Positions 35,445 through 43,989 of a DNA stretch of 64,000 bases are shown piece by piece. Origin of the DNA: Deltaproteobacteria bacterium (GTDB lineage: Bacteria; Myxococcota_A; Polyangia; Polyangiales; Polyangiaceae); assembly GCA_003235365.1 (NCBI GenBank), contig QJWJ01000030.1, positions 1 to 64,000 of the forward strand, given 5' to 3'. Every line of letters begins with the position of its first letter. Position 1 is the stretch's first letter. The notes beneath the pieces were generated by a model. The model did not search any database, had not been told where the DNA came from, and saw only the letters and a program-made list of their open reading frames with translations. The position numbers and the translations under genes were made by a program.

Positions 35445-36974
35445 ATGGCCCAGCTGGACAAGTTCATCGCGGCGATGCTGACGCGCTCAGCGAGCGAATT
35501 GGTGCTCGCTCCCGAGGCAGAGCCCACGCTCATCGTCAACGGCAAACCCGCCTCACTGACGTCGCGTAAGCCCAACGTCAGCCAGATCCGGCGACTGATC
35601 GCCGAGATTGCGCCCAAGGAGGTACGCGTCGCGTTCACTACTGACGGTGGAGGCACGTTCGAGTACCGAGTCGGTAACTTGGACCCGGTGTCCATGACCG
35701 TCAGCGATTGGGCAGGAGAAACGGAGCTGCGCATTCGGCCCTTGGCGGCGCTGCGAGCCGACGATGCGATTGCTTTGGAAACCGACGACATGTTGGTTCA
35801 CGACGGTCCGATCGGCGCGTTGGATGCACCACCTCCCGCGCCGCCCGTTCGCGATCTGGGCGGGAGCAAGATCGCTGGCGGTAGTGCGGGATCGCCGCCC
35901 ATCGACGAGCTGTTTCGAGTCCTCGTCAAGACCGGTTCGTCCGATCTGCACATGAGCTCCGAAGAGATCCCGATGATCCGCAAAGACGGCGAAATGGTGC
36001 GGGTCGACTACCGAAGGTTGAACCCCGAGGCTCTGTGGGAGTTGCTCCTGCCGATCATTCCGCAGAGCAATCGCGAGCAGTTCGATGCGGAGGGGGACAC
36101 GGATTTTGCCTACGAGATCAAGGGTTTGGCTCGCTTTCGCGCGAACCTGTTTCGGGATCGCAAAGGGGTCGGTGCCGTATTCCGAACGATTCCGGCAGAC
36201 ATACTCACGACCGAGCAATTGGGCCTCTCCCAAGCCATCTGCGACTTGACGAAGCTCACCAAGGGATTGGTGCTGGTTACTGGTCCCACGGGTAGCGGCA
36301 AGTCGACGACGCTGTGTGCGCTCGTCGACCTCATCAATCGCACTCGCTCGGATCACATCATTACGATCGAGGATCCAATCGAGTTCGTTCACGAGAACAA
36401 GAAGTGCTTGGTGAACCAGCGAGAGGTAGGTGTTCATACCCAGGGATTCAAACGGGCGCTGCGCGCGGCGCTGCGTGAGGACCCAGACATCGTGCTAGTG
36501 GGGGAAATGCGCGATCTCGAAACCATCGCCATCGCCATCGAGACGGCGGAGACCGGCCACCTCGTATTCGGCACGCTCCACACCAGCACCGCCTATTCGA
36601 CGATCGACCGCATCATCGACCAGTTTCCGCCCGACCAGCAGGAGCAGATCCGCGTGATGCTCAGCGAATCACTGCGAGGGGTGATCAGTCAGACCCTGTG
36701 CAAGAAGATTGGTGGCGGACGAGTTGCGGCTCTCGAAGTGCTACTGTCGAATCCTGCAGTGGCCAACCTGATTCGCGAGGGCAAGACCTTTCAGATCCCC
36801 TCGATCATGCAAACCAATCGCGGCAGGGGCATGGTTCTGCTCAACGAGGCACTCCTCGAACTGGTGCAGAAACAGAAGATCACGGCTGACGAAGCGATCC
36901 TCAAAGCCGTGGACAAGCCGACTCTCAAAGGGATGCTCAAGAACGCCAACATCCCGCTTCCCGAAGGCGCGTGA
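35445..36974 (+). CDS. pilT: Type IV pilus retraction ATPase PilT with duplicated N-terminal domain
   Basis: A 509-residue hexameric secretion ATPase. The C-terminal about 355 residues are a full PilT: Walker A GPTGSGKST at 280-288, Asp-box EDPIEFVHEN, Walker B DPDIVLVGEMRD, and His-box GHLVFGTLHT. PilT proteins are normally about 345-370 residues; here residues 1-115 look like an extra, diverged copy of the PAS-like N-domain. LDKFIAAMLTRSASELVL aligns with IDELFRVLVKTGSSDLHM at 153-170, and later pieces keep the same order. A Pro/Gly-rich linker (about 120-150) joins the copies. No other pilus genes are in the window. Confidence 0.85.
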   Translation: MAQLDKFIAAMLTRSASELVLAPEAEPTLIVNGKPASLTSRKPNVSQIRRLIAEIAPKEVRVAFTTDGGGTFEYRVGNLDPVSMTVSDWAGETELRIRPLAALRADDAIALETDDMLVHDGPIGALDAPPPAPPVRDLGGSKIAGGSAGSPPIDELFRVLVKTGSSDLHMSSEEIPMIRKDGEMVRVDYRRLNPEALWELLLPIIPQSNREQFDAEGDTDFAYEIKGLARFRANLFRDRKGVGAVFRTIPADILTTEQLGLSQAICDLTKLTKGLVLVTGPTGSGKSTTLCALVDLINRTRSDHIITIEDPIEFVHENKKCLVNQREVGVHTQGFKRALRAALREDPDIVLVGEMRDLETIAIAIETAETGHLVFGTLHTSTAYSTIDRIIDQFPPDQQEQIRVMLSESLRGVISQTLCKKIGGGRVAALEVLLSNPAVANLIREGKTFQIPSIMQTNRGRGMVLLNEALLELVQKQKITADEAILKAVDKPTLKGMLKNANIPLPEGA

Positions 36975-37155
36975 GACGGGTGCGCAGCGGCACGGGGCAC
37001 GGGGCCAAGCCCGTCACGGCCCGTCGCGGTTCGCGTGATTGGGCGACCGGGGAGAGCGGCTCGTGATTGGGGAAGCAGTGTATCGGTCGCCGATTCGGTG
37101 TTTTCCGATCGGCTCTTAATCGATGGCGGCGCTTGTGCGTAATCGGGGGGGACCG

Positions 37156-38208
37156 ATGCCGATTGACCACGCAGGTTCTGCCAACTTCGAGTCGGGGCGG
37201 GCGACGTCAGAGTCCGGCGTGGGGCCGCGCGTGGGCGAGGAGGTAATTCCCGACCCGGCCGATTTGGTCGAGCTGATCTTCTGTCCCTTCGAGCGTGAGT
37301 CGGCATGCCTACCTGAAGAGATCATCGACGGTGCAGAACAGTGGTGTCGGGACCAGCTCGGCGAGAGCACTGGCGTGTTCACGGTTTCGCAGACCGCAGT
37401 GCTCGCCGCGGACTGCTGCCCGGATGCCGGGCCGCAGCAGCTCGCGCTGGCTGTCGACTATTTGCAGTGGGGCTATGCATTGGAACGACGCGTCGAAGCT
37501 TCGCGCAGCCTCGATGCTCCCGAGGACGTTGCGCAGTTGCTCCGACGCCTCGACGGGATCCTCCGCGGTAACCCGCCGTCGCGCGACTCGGAGCCGATTG
37601 AGGTTTCACTTCACGACGTGCTCAAGCGCTATGCGCGGTTTGCGTCGAGGGAGGAGGTGCGAACCTTCGCCGTGGGTAACCGCCGTCGCTTCGACGCTCT
37701 GCTCTGGGAGGCCGCGAATCGGTCGTTTGGCTGGCTCCCGGACGAACTGACTTACACCAACCTGGCGCCCAATCGAAGTCCCCTGTCGGTCCTGACCTAT
37801 GCATTGGGCCCGATGAACCTCGTGCGGTTGTCGGACCGCGCGATGGCGGACGTGCGCGTTCGCACGTGCCGGTGGCTCGCGCGACGTATCGGTTGCTGGG
37901 TGGGCGACCTGCTCACGATCGACGGCCAACGGGCGCGTCGCGGCGGGCACAACCTGGTGTGGATCCGCGCCAACCGGCGCGGTACCGGCATCGCGGAAGC
38001 CGTTCATGGCAGTGTCGAGTTCTGCAATCGCGAGATTGAGGAGTTCTGCGCGCGCAGCGCGCAGCTGCAAACAGCCCATGCGAGCCAACGTGAGATCGTC
38101 ACGTACGCGCGCCGGCTCAGTGGCGCCATCGTCGGGGCCATTCAGTTTGGAGCCGAAGCCGGCTCAGGCGCACCCCGGGCAGCAGCAACGATCGACGCAG
38201 GTCAGTGA
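37156..38208 (+). CDS. Terpene-synthase-like protein lacking both metal-binding motifs
   Basis: Numbering here is from Met at 37123, the longer start. Residues 99-125 (CCPDAGPQQLALAVDYLQW and on to ERRVEA) match the bacterial terpene synthase pattern yPdas.e.L.l.adw..WlF.lDD..De, but the Asp-rich motif is replaced by ERRVE. Near 259-279 the NSE motif position reads GDLLTIDGQ followed by HNLV: the Asn, Ser and Glu ligands are Gly, Thr and Gln. The rest of the helical fold (DALLWEAANRSFGWLPD, EAVHGSVEFCNREIEEF) is preserved. Without Mg2+ ligands it should not ionise a diphosphate in the normal way. Met12 at 37156 is chosen because GGGGGG precedes it. Confidence 0.55.
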   Translation: MPIDHAGSANFESGRATSESGVGPRVGEEVIPDPADLVELIFCPFERESACLPEEIIDGAEQWCRDQLGESTGVFTVSQTAVLAADCCPDAGPQQLALAVDYLQWGYALERRVEASRSLDAPEDVAQLLRRLDGILRGNPPSRDSEPIEVSLHDVLKRYARFASREEVRTFAVGNRRRFDALLWEAANRSFGWLPDELTYTNLAPNRSPLSVLTYALGPMNLVRLSDRAMADVRVRTCRWLARRIGCWVGDLLTIDGQRARRGGHNLVWIRANRRGTGIAEAVHGSVEFCNREIEEFCARSAQLQTAHASQREIVTYARRLSGAIVGAIQFGAEAGSGAPRAAATIDAGQ

Positions 38209-38264
38209 ACCTGCCGTCCGTACCGGTCCTCCGCGCTGCTTTTCCCGGACCCGAACCAACTTCT

Positions 38265-38321
38265 GCCAACCGGGGCTCGAAAAACTGCCCGACAATCGTG
38301 CTCGCCTGTGCTCGCCCATTT
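38265..38321 (+). repeat. Short dispersed repeat, copy 1
   Basis: 38283-38306 (starting AACTGCCCGACAATCGTG) is identical to the reverse complement of 50106-50129, and the similarity extends leftward through a G/C-rich part (AACCGGGGCTCGAA against AACGGGGGCCCGAA). In this copy the last 10 bases, TGTGCTCGCC, are duplicated before CATTTAG. It ends directly at the putative -10 element of the aldo/keto reductase gene, so it occupies the -35 region. Confidence 0.7.
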
Positions 38322-38326
38322 AGAGT
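38321..38326 (+). promoter_or_regulatory. Putative -10 element (TAGAGT) next to the aldo/keto reductase start
   Basis: TAGAGT followed by 6 nt and ATG 38333, the same hexamer and spacing as before the gene at 2640. The repeat described at 38265 supplies the upstream promoter half. Confidence 0.4.
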
Positions 38327-38332
38327 CGACGG

Positions 38333-39541
38333 ATGCTCACACGTCGTTTTGGTCGCACGGAACTCGCGATGCCCGTCTTCAGCTGCGGCGGGATGCGTTA
38401 TCAGTTCAAGTGGCAAGATCGACCGCTCAGCGACGTTCCGCCTGCCAATCAGGCGAATCTCGAAGCGACCGTGAACCGCGCACTGCAATTGGGGATCAAT
38501 CACATCGAGACGGCGCGCGGCTACGGGAGCAGCGAGCGGCAGTTGGGTCAGGTCCTGCCTCGCTTCGAACGGGAGTCGTTGATCGTGCAGACGAAGCTTT
38601 CGCCCAACGATGACCCTCGCCAGTTCGAGTCCGAGTTCCACGAGTCACTCGCCCGACTGCAGCTCGATTACGTCGATCTGTTGGCGATTCACGGCATCAA
38701 CGACCGCACGACGCTGGACTGGTCGACTCGAGACGGCGGTTGCTTCGAGGTCGCCCAGCGTCTGCGTGAACAGGGCAAGGTGCGTTTCGTCGGTTTCTCG
38801 AGTCACGCGAGTCTGGACGTCTTGCTCGACGCGGTCGGATTTGGACGCCCGGAGGTCGGGCAGGGCTTCGACTACGTCAATCTGCATTGGTACTACATCT
38901 TTCAACACAACTGGCCGGCCATCGAGCTCGCCGCTCGGCGTGACATGGGCGTGTTCATCATTTCCCCAACCGACAAGGGGGGGCGGCTGCACTCTCCGCC
39001 CACGCAGCTCGAGGCGCTGTGCGCCCCGTTGTCGCCCATGGTGTTCAACGACTTGTTCTGCCTGTCGCACCCCGAAGTTCACACACTGAGCATCGGCGCG
39101 GCTCGACCGGGCGATTTCGACGAGCACCTGAAGACGCTGCCGTTGCTGGCAGGGGCCCACGAGCAGCTATCGCCCCTCGTCGCGCGGCTGGAGGCTGCCA
39201 TGCAGCGAGCGACCGGGCGCCTGCGGCCCGAAGTGTTCGATCTGGGGTTGCCGAGTTGGGAGCACGTTCCTGAAAACTACAACTTGGAAACCATCTGGTG
39301 GCTGTTGAACCTGGCCAAGGGGTGGGGCCTGTTGGACTTCGCCAAGTGGCGGTTTGGCTTGCTCGACAACGCCGGATACTGGTTTGCGGGGAACCGTCCC
39401 CGTTCGCCGAAACAGGTCGACGACAGCCAGCTGTTCGAAGCGCTGCGCGGCCACCCAGCGCGTGATGACGTGCTCACCATGCTTCGTGAAGCGGTTCTGC
39501 TGTTCGGGAATCACGACCAGCGGCGGCTCAGTCAGAGTTGA
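38333..39541 (+). CDS. Aldo/keto reductase with C-terminal extension
   Basis: A 402-residue aldo/keto reductase. The AKR barrel covers about residues 1-285: RRFGRTELAMPVFSCGG, IETARGYGSSERQLGQVL with catalytic Tyr, IVQTKLSP with Lys, and LLAIHGIN with His. The usual first Asp is again Glu (ETA). The remaining about 115 residues form an extension with VPENYNLETIWWLLNLAKG and FAKWRFGLL; AKRs of the COG1453 type carry a ferredoxin-like Cys-rich tail here, but this tail has no cysteines. It is preceded by the short dispersed repeat and an apparent leaderless start. Substrate unknown. Confidence 0.85.
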   Translation: MLTRRFGRTELAMPVFSCGGMRYQFKWQDRPLSDVPPANQANLEATVNRALQLGINHIETARGYGSSERQLGQVLPRFERESLIVQTKLSPNDDPRQFESEFHESLARLQLDYVDLLAIHGINDRTTLDWSTRDGGCFEVAQRLREQGKVRFVGFSSHASLDVLLDAVGFGRPEVGQGFDYVNLHWYYIFQHNWPAIELAARRDMGVFIISPTDKGGRLHSPPTQLEALCAPLSPMVFNDLFCLSHPEVHTLSIGAARPGDFDEHLKTLPLLAGAHEQLSPLVARLEAAMQRATGRLRPEVFDLGLPSWEHVPENYNLETIWWLLNLAKGWGLLDFAKWRFGLLDNAGYWFAGNRPRSPKQVDDSQLFEALRGHPARDDVLTMLREAVLLFGNHDQRRLSQS

Positions 39542-39672
39542 GCGCGTGGTGGCTGGCACCGGTGTACGGTGGCTTCCGACCTCGCTCCGGCGTGATCGGG
39601 GTACTTTTCCCCCTGGAGACGCCCGCGGGACCGTTCACGATTTTCTTGTGGCTGCCCGCCGCAGGCTTCTTG

Positions 39673-39678
39673 TAAGGT
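39673..39678 (+). promoter_or_regulatory. Putative -10 element (TAAGGT) next to the start of the Cys-rich exported protein
   Basis: TAAGGT with 7 nt to ATG 39686; no Shine-Dalgarno sequence fits between. Confidence 0.3.
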
Positions 39679-39685
39679 TTGCCCC

Positions 39686-40594
39686 ATGATTGGGCATCAC
39701 GGGAATCGACGTGCGCACGGATTGGTTGGTGCGGTCGTGGGGGCTGCACTACTGACGATCGCATCCAGCGTTTGTGCGCAGGATGACATGGATGACTTTT
39801 CGAGCTCGTCGTCGGATACGACGACTACCGAGTCGACCGATTCGGAACTCGGAGACGGTCCGACACCCGGGCAGGAAGCTGCGCAGATCCTCGAGTCGCA
39901 AGAGTACTCCGAGTGTTTGCCATCGTGTGAGCCGGGGTTCGAATGCGTCAAGGGTCAGTGCGAATCGAAGTGTCAGCCGCCCTGTGAGGGGAGCTCGGTG
40001 TGCACGGACAGCGGCGTGTGCGAGCGTCTCGGTGTCGTCAAAGAGCACATGGACGAAGCCGCGGACCGTCGAACTCAACACCGTCGCGACACGACGCTCA
40101 CCGGGGTGCGCGCCATTGGCGGCATTCTGGTTGGCGGCGGGTTCACGCTCCACTCGTACAAGGAGCGGGATGGCGACGGCTTGGATGACCCCAGCTCGCA
40201 CGGCGCTTTCTACGCAGCCATCAAAGCCGGCGTCATGTTCGAGATCGCGGAGCTGTCTGCGGAGTGGTCGCCGAAGCTGTACAAGCCGGTGGCGATGGGG
40301 CGCAAAGGAGTGCTCGATCGCAGCACCTTCATTCACAGTCTGATCGGGCAGGTCGGCGTGCACATCCCGATGACAGACATGGTGTATTGGCCGATCCGCG
40401 TCGGCGGGGGCTTCATCGCCAACGATGGTCGGCTCGACTTTCAAGCCAAGGTCGATCCGTTCAACCTGTCGATCAAGACTCGCTACCTGTTGCTCGAAGC
40501 GTCGTTCCCAAGCCTGCGCTACATGTCGGACTTCGACGATTACCATCGCTGGACCGCGTTGGTGACGTTGGGTGCCAATTACATCTCGCCCTGA
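39686..40594 (+). CDS. Exported protein with Cys-rich module and beta-rich C-terminus
   Basis: A 302-residue exported protein. The signal peptide ends after SSVCA. An acidic Ser/Thr/Asp-rich linker follows, then a compact Cys-rich module (ECLPSCEPGFECVKGQCESKC and CTDSGVC, eight to ten cysteines over about 45 residues), like EGF-type or EB modules. The last 165 residues contain alternating strands (GGILVGGGFTLHSY, IRVGGGFIANDG) that resemble an outer-membrane barrel or a related beta structure. Family unrecognised. The arrangement suggests a surface protein with an exposed disulfide-rich head. Confidence 0.6.
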   Translation: MIGHHGNRRAHGLVGAVVGAALLTIASSVCAQDDMDDFSSSSSDTTTTESTDSELGDGPTPGQEAAQILESQEYSECLPSCEPGFECVKGQCESKCQPPCEGSSVCTDSGVCERLGVVKEHMDEAADRRTQHRRDTTLTGVRAIGGILVGGGFTLHSYKERDGDGLDDPSSHGAFYAAIKAGVMFEIAELSAEWSPKLYKPVAMGRKGVLDRSTFIHSLIGQVGVHIPMTDMVYWPIRVGGGFIANDGRLDFQAKVDPFNLSIKTRYLLLEASFPSLRYMSDFDDYHRWTALVTLGANYISP

Positions 40595-40753
40595 GTGCCG
40601 GGCGGCCAATGCCGCAGACTGCCGAGGTGAACTGGAGACACAGTAGCCAGGGAATTTTCTGTCCTGGTGGTAGCTGTGGTGGGTGGAGGCGGACTCTGCA
40701 CCCTCGCGACGTCGTTCCGGGGCATGACGCCACACGAGGAAGGAATCGTTGTC

Positions 40754-42235
40754 ATGAGTAATCAGGATCCCGCTGGGCTCTACATTGGATTGGACGTTGG
40801 CACTCAAAGCACCAAGGGAGTGCTCGTCGACGTCACGAAGTCTGGTTCCGAGGCAGTGCTGGCTCGAGCCGCGGAGCCGTACCCGCTGATCGACGGGCTG
40901 CCACCTGGAGCCGCCGAGCAGCACCCCCACACGTGGCGTGATGCCGTGCGCAGCGCCATCGGCAAGTTGCTCGAAGGGGTTGATCTGCAGCGCGTCCGCG
41001 GTATCGGTGTGTCGGGTCAGCAGCACGGCCTGGTCGTGCTCGACGAAAACGACGAGGTGATTCGCGCGGCCAAGCTGTGGTGCGACACGACCACGATCGC
41101 CGAGTCGGAGGCCATCACGAAGCAAGGGCGTTGGCCCGTCCCCACCGGTTTCACGCTGCCGAAGCTGTTGTGGATGAAGAACAACGAACCGGCAAACTAC
41201 GCCAAGGTGCGTACCGTACTGTTGCCGCACGACTACATCAACTTCCTACTGACCGGCGAGAAGTTCATGGAAGCCGGCGATGCTTCCGGGTCAGGCGCAT
41301 TCGATCCGGTCGAACGCTGCTACGACGAGCAAATCCTGCAGTGGCTCGATCCCAACGCGCGCAGCTTCTTTCCCAAGCTCGTTGCTCCCGATGCTCCTGC
41401 TGGCGTGGTCAGCGGGAGCGCCGCGCAGTTCTTCGGGTTACCGGCGGGGATTGCCGTCTCCCCCGGCGGTGGCGACAACATGATGAGCGCGATTGGCAGC
41501 GGTGCAACCAAGGCGGGGGCAACCGTCGTCAGTCTGGGCACTTCCGGCACGGTGTTCGCTTATTCCGCGCGACCGGTCATCGATCCATCGGGGCTGATTG
41601 CCGGGTTCTGTGATTCTACCGGGGCGTGGATGCCTTTGCTGTGTACGATGAACGTCACCGGCGTGACCGAAGAGGTGCGCAGCGCTTTCGGCCTCAGCCA
41701 CGAGGAAATTTCGCGCAAGGCGGAGGCAGTCGCGCCCGGGTGCGGTGGGTTGAACTTCTTGCCCTACCTGCAGGGTGAACGCGTTCCCAACCTGCCTGCC
41801 GCCACCGGTGCCTTGTTGGGGTTGCGCCCGGGTTATCTGGATGCAGGGAGGTTGTTTCGCGCGGCCATCGAGGGAACGAGTCTCGGGCTCGCTTCGGGCG
41901 TCGAGCGTATGAAAGGCCTCGGCCTGGAGGTGGCGTCGCTCCGCGTCGTTGGCGGCGGCTCGAAGAACCCCTTGTGGCGCCAGATCCTCGCTGACATGTT
42001 GGACGCTCCGGTGAGCGTGCTGCTCGAACCCGAGTCGGCTGCGCTCGGCGGCGCGATCCAGGCCTATTGGGTCAATCGTCGCGCCGCGGGTCAAGACGTC
42101 ACGGCCGATGATGTCGCCTCCCAGCTGGTGAGCGTGGCACCCGGCGTGACTGAGCCGATCGCCGCCAACACGGCGCACTATCGCGAGCAGTTGGCCCAGT
42201 TCCAGCAACAGACGACGCAGCTGTTCGGCGGCTGA
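40754..42235 (+). CDS. xylB: Xylulokinase
   Basis: A 493-residue FGGY-family sugar kinase that phosphorylates D-xylulose. The N-terminal ATPase motif is [30 protein letters not shown] includes the conserved QQHG of xylulokinases; ASGSGAFDP and [20 protein letters not shown] near the C-terminus are the second family signature. ATG 40754 with AAGGAA about 10 nt upstream gives the standard N-terminus. It is followed after 4 bp by a macrodomain gene and then galM, forming a likely sugar-use cluster. No xylose isomerase gene is visible in the window. Confidence 0.92.
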   Translation: MSNQDPAGLYIGLDVGTQSTKGVLVDVTKSGSEAVLARAAEPYPLIDGLPPGAAEQHPHTWRDAVRSAIGKLLEGVDLQRVRGIGVSGQQHGLVVLDENDEVIRAAKLWCDTTTIAESEAITKQGRWPVPTGFTLPKLLWMKNNEPANYAKVRTVLLPHDYINFLLTGEKFMEAGDASGSGAFDPVERCYDEQILQWLDPNARSFFPKLVAPDAPAGVVSGSAAQFFGLPAGIAVSPGGGDNMMSAIGSGATKAGATVVSLGTSGTVFAYSARPVIDPSGLIAGFCDSTGAWMPLLCTMNVTGVTEEVRSAFGLSHEEISRKAEAVAPGCGGLNFLPYLQGERVPNLPAATGALLGLRPGYLDAGRLFRAAIEGTSLGLASGVERMKGLGLEVASLRVVGGGSKNPLWRQILADMLDAPVSVLLEPESAALGGAIQAYWVNRRAAGQDVTADDVASQLVSVAPGVTEPIAANTAHYREQLAQFQQQTTQLFGG

Positions 42236-42239
42236 CGCC

Positions 42240-42740
42240 ATGCCGAGGGTCGAGCTGGTCGACGGCGACATCACGCGGCTATCCGTCGATGTGATCGTCA
42301 ATGCGGCCAACAGCTCGTTGTTGGGAGGAGGCGGCGTGGACGGTGCGATTCACGCCGCGGCCGGGCCCGAACTACTCGAAGAGTGCCGAGGACTCGGCGG
42401 TTGTCGGCCGGGCGAGGCCAAGATCACGGCGGGCTACCGTCTGCCAGCGCGGTGGGTGATTCATACGGTCGGTCCGATCTGGCATGGAGGAGACCAGGAC
42501 GAGGAGCGAGTGTTGCGCAGCTGTTACAGGAGTTGCTTGGCACTCTTGCCTCCCGAAGCGTCGAGCGTGGCGTTTCCAGCGATCAGTACGGGGGTCTTTG
42601 GGTACCCCGTGCAGCAGGCCGCGCGCGTTGCCCTGGAGGAGATTTGGAGCGAGCGCCGCGAATCCCTTCGGGTCCTGTTGGTGTGTTTCGGCGCGCGCGT
42701 GCGCGAGGCCTACGAGGTCGTATTGGCTCAGCGTCGATGA
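42240..42740 (+). CDS. Macrodomain protein, O-acetyl-ADP-ribose deacetylase-like
   Basis: A 166-residue single-domain macro protein. It binds ADP-ribose and in this subgroup (YmdB/MacroD type) removes acetyl or ADP-ribosyl groups. Conserved pieces are [20 protein letters not shown] with the key Asn, [33 protein letters not shown]. The substrate loop [10 protein letters not shown] is intact. It starts 4 bp after the xylulokinase stop without an SD of its own, so it is translated by coupling. Why a macrodomain sits with sugar genes is not obvious; removal of ADP-ribose-type by-products is only speculation. Confidence 0.9.
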   Translation: MPRVELVDGDITRLSVDVIVNAANSSLLGGGGVDGAIHAAAGPELLEECRGLGGCRPGEAKITAGYRLPARWVIHTVGPIWHGGDQDEERVLRSCYRSCLALLPPEASSVAFPAISTGVFGYPVQQAARVALEEIWSERRESLRVLLVCFGARVREAYEVVLAQRR

Positions 42741-42927
42741 CCGGATGTGGCCCCGATCCGCGGCGTGGAGGGCCTTTTGGGGGCTGGGTTCTCAACGCGC
42801 GGCTGCCAGCGACATGGCGCCAGGCCGAGGCTCGCGACGAATCGTTGTTGCTTTGGGGGACTGGGTCGCGGATTCTTGAGCGGGCTGCAAAGCCCGACGA
42901 CGAATCGTTACGGCAGGAGGACCCCGG

Positions 42928-43971
42928 GTGCGGATCATTTCAAGAGCGTTTGGAGAGGTGGCTGGCCGCCCCGTCACGGAGTTCGTCTTGCGAAATCGCA
43001 GGGGCAGCGAAGCCCGCGTCATCGACTACGGGGCGACGCTGACGGCGCTTCGCGTTGCGGGACGCGACGGAAGTTTCGCGGATGTCGTGGCGGGGTTTGA
43101 CGATCTCGACGGCTATCTGAACTGTCCGGCCTTTTTCGGCGCGATCGTCGGCAGAGTTGCCAATCGCATCGCCGACGGCAGGTTTGAGCTCGACGGCCGC
43201 GAATACCGCGTCGCCACCAATGATCCACCGCATCACTTGCACGGCGGTACTGTCGGTTGGGACAAGGTGCTGTGGTCAGCTGCGTCGGCTCAGACGCCGC
43301 GCGGGCCCGAAGTCCGGCTGACCTACGTGTCTGTCGATGGCGAGGAAGGATACCCCGGGTCGGTCAGCGCACGCGTGCGTTACCTGCTGACCGAGGAAGA
43401 CGAACTGTGCATCGACATGTCCGCCAGTTGTGAAGAGACGACTCTCGTCAACATGGCGCACCACAGCTACTGGAACCTGTCGGGCGAGCAAGGCCGTGAC
43501 ATTCTCGAGCACGAGCTGACGCTGCATGCCGACGACTACACGCCGGGCAATCCGGTCGTGCCGTACGGGGTGCTGCAGCCCGTTGCAGGAACGCCGTTCG
43601 ACTTCCGCCATGCCAAACCCGTCGGCAGAGACATCGAGAGCGTGGGCGGCGATCCCGGGGGATACGACCACAACTACGTCGTGCGCGGGCCGGTGTCGGC
43701 GATGCGCCCGGTGGCGCGGCTGAAAGATCCTCGATCGGGCCGCGTGATGGAACTGACCGCGGATCAGCCCGGGGTGCAGTTTTATTCGGGCAATTTCCTC
43801 GACGGCTCACTCACCGGCAAAGGCGCAAGCTTCGGCAAACGCTCGGGGCTGTGCCTGGAGACGCAGGCCTTCCCCAACGCCATCAACGTTCCGGCGTGGG
43901 CCAACCAGGTCATTCTGCCGGCGGGTGGCGAGTACGAGCACCACATGGTGCATCGCTTCTTTACCGAGTGA
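42928..43971 (+). CDS. galM: Aldose 1-epimerase (mutarotase)
   Basis: A 347-residue enzyme that interconverts alpha and beta anomers of galactose, glucose and related sugars. Catalytic residues are in HHLHGG (about 102-107), NMAHHSYWNLSG, DHNYV and CLETQAFPNA with the general-base Glu. The GTG start at 42928 has AGGAGG 8-13 nt upstream, which decides the start. It lies downstream of xylulokinase and the macrodomain gene and converges with galE 17 bp away, so hexose and pentose steps are clustered. Confidence 0.92.
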   Translation: MRIISRAFGEVAGRPVTEFVLRNRRGSEARVIDYGATLTALRVAGRDGSFADVVAGFDDLDGYLNCPAFFGAIVGRVANRIADGRFELDGREYRVATNDPPHHLHGGTVGWDKVLWSAASAQTPRGPEVRLTYVSVDGEEGYPGSVSARVRYLLTEEDELCIDMSASCEETTLVNMAHHSYWNLSGEQGRDILEHELTLHADDYTPGNPVVPYGVLQPVAGTPFDFRHAKPVGRDIESVGGDPGGYDHNYVVRGPVSAMRPVARLKDPRSGRVMELTADQPGVQFYSGNFLDGSLTGKGASFGKRSGLCLETQAFPNAINVPAWANQVILPAGGEYEHHMVHRFFTE

Positions 43972-43972
43972 G

Positions 43973-43989
43973 GAGCGGACGGGCCGCTT
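43973..43989. terminator. Short hairpin between convergent galM and galE
   Basis: GAGCGG at 43973-43978 and CCGCTT at 43984-43989 form a 6-bp stem (one G-T pair) with a 5-nt loop, exactly between the two convergent genes. No T-run, so a bidirectional terminator is only plausible. Confidence 0.3.

Noticed and set aside
39749-41230. 493-residue reverse ORF opposite the exported protein and xylB
   Set aside because: Covers two supported genes and the gap between them on the other strand; typical high-GC antisense frame.
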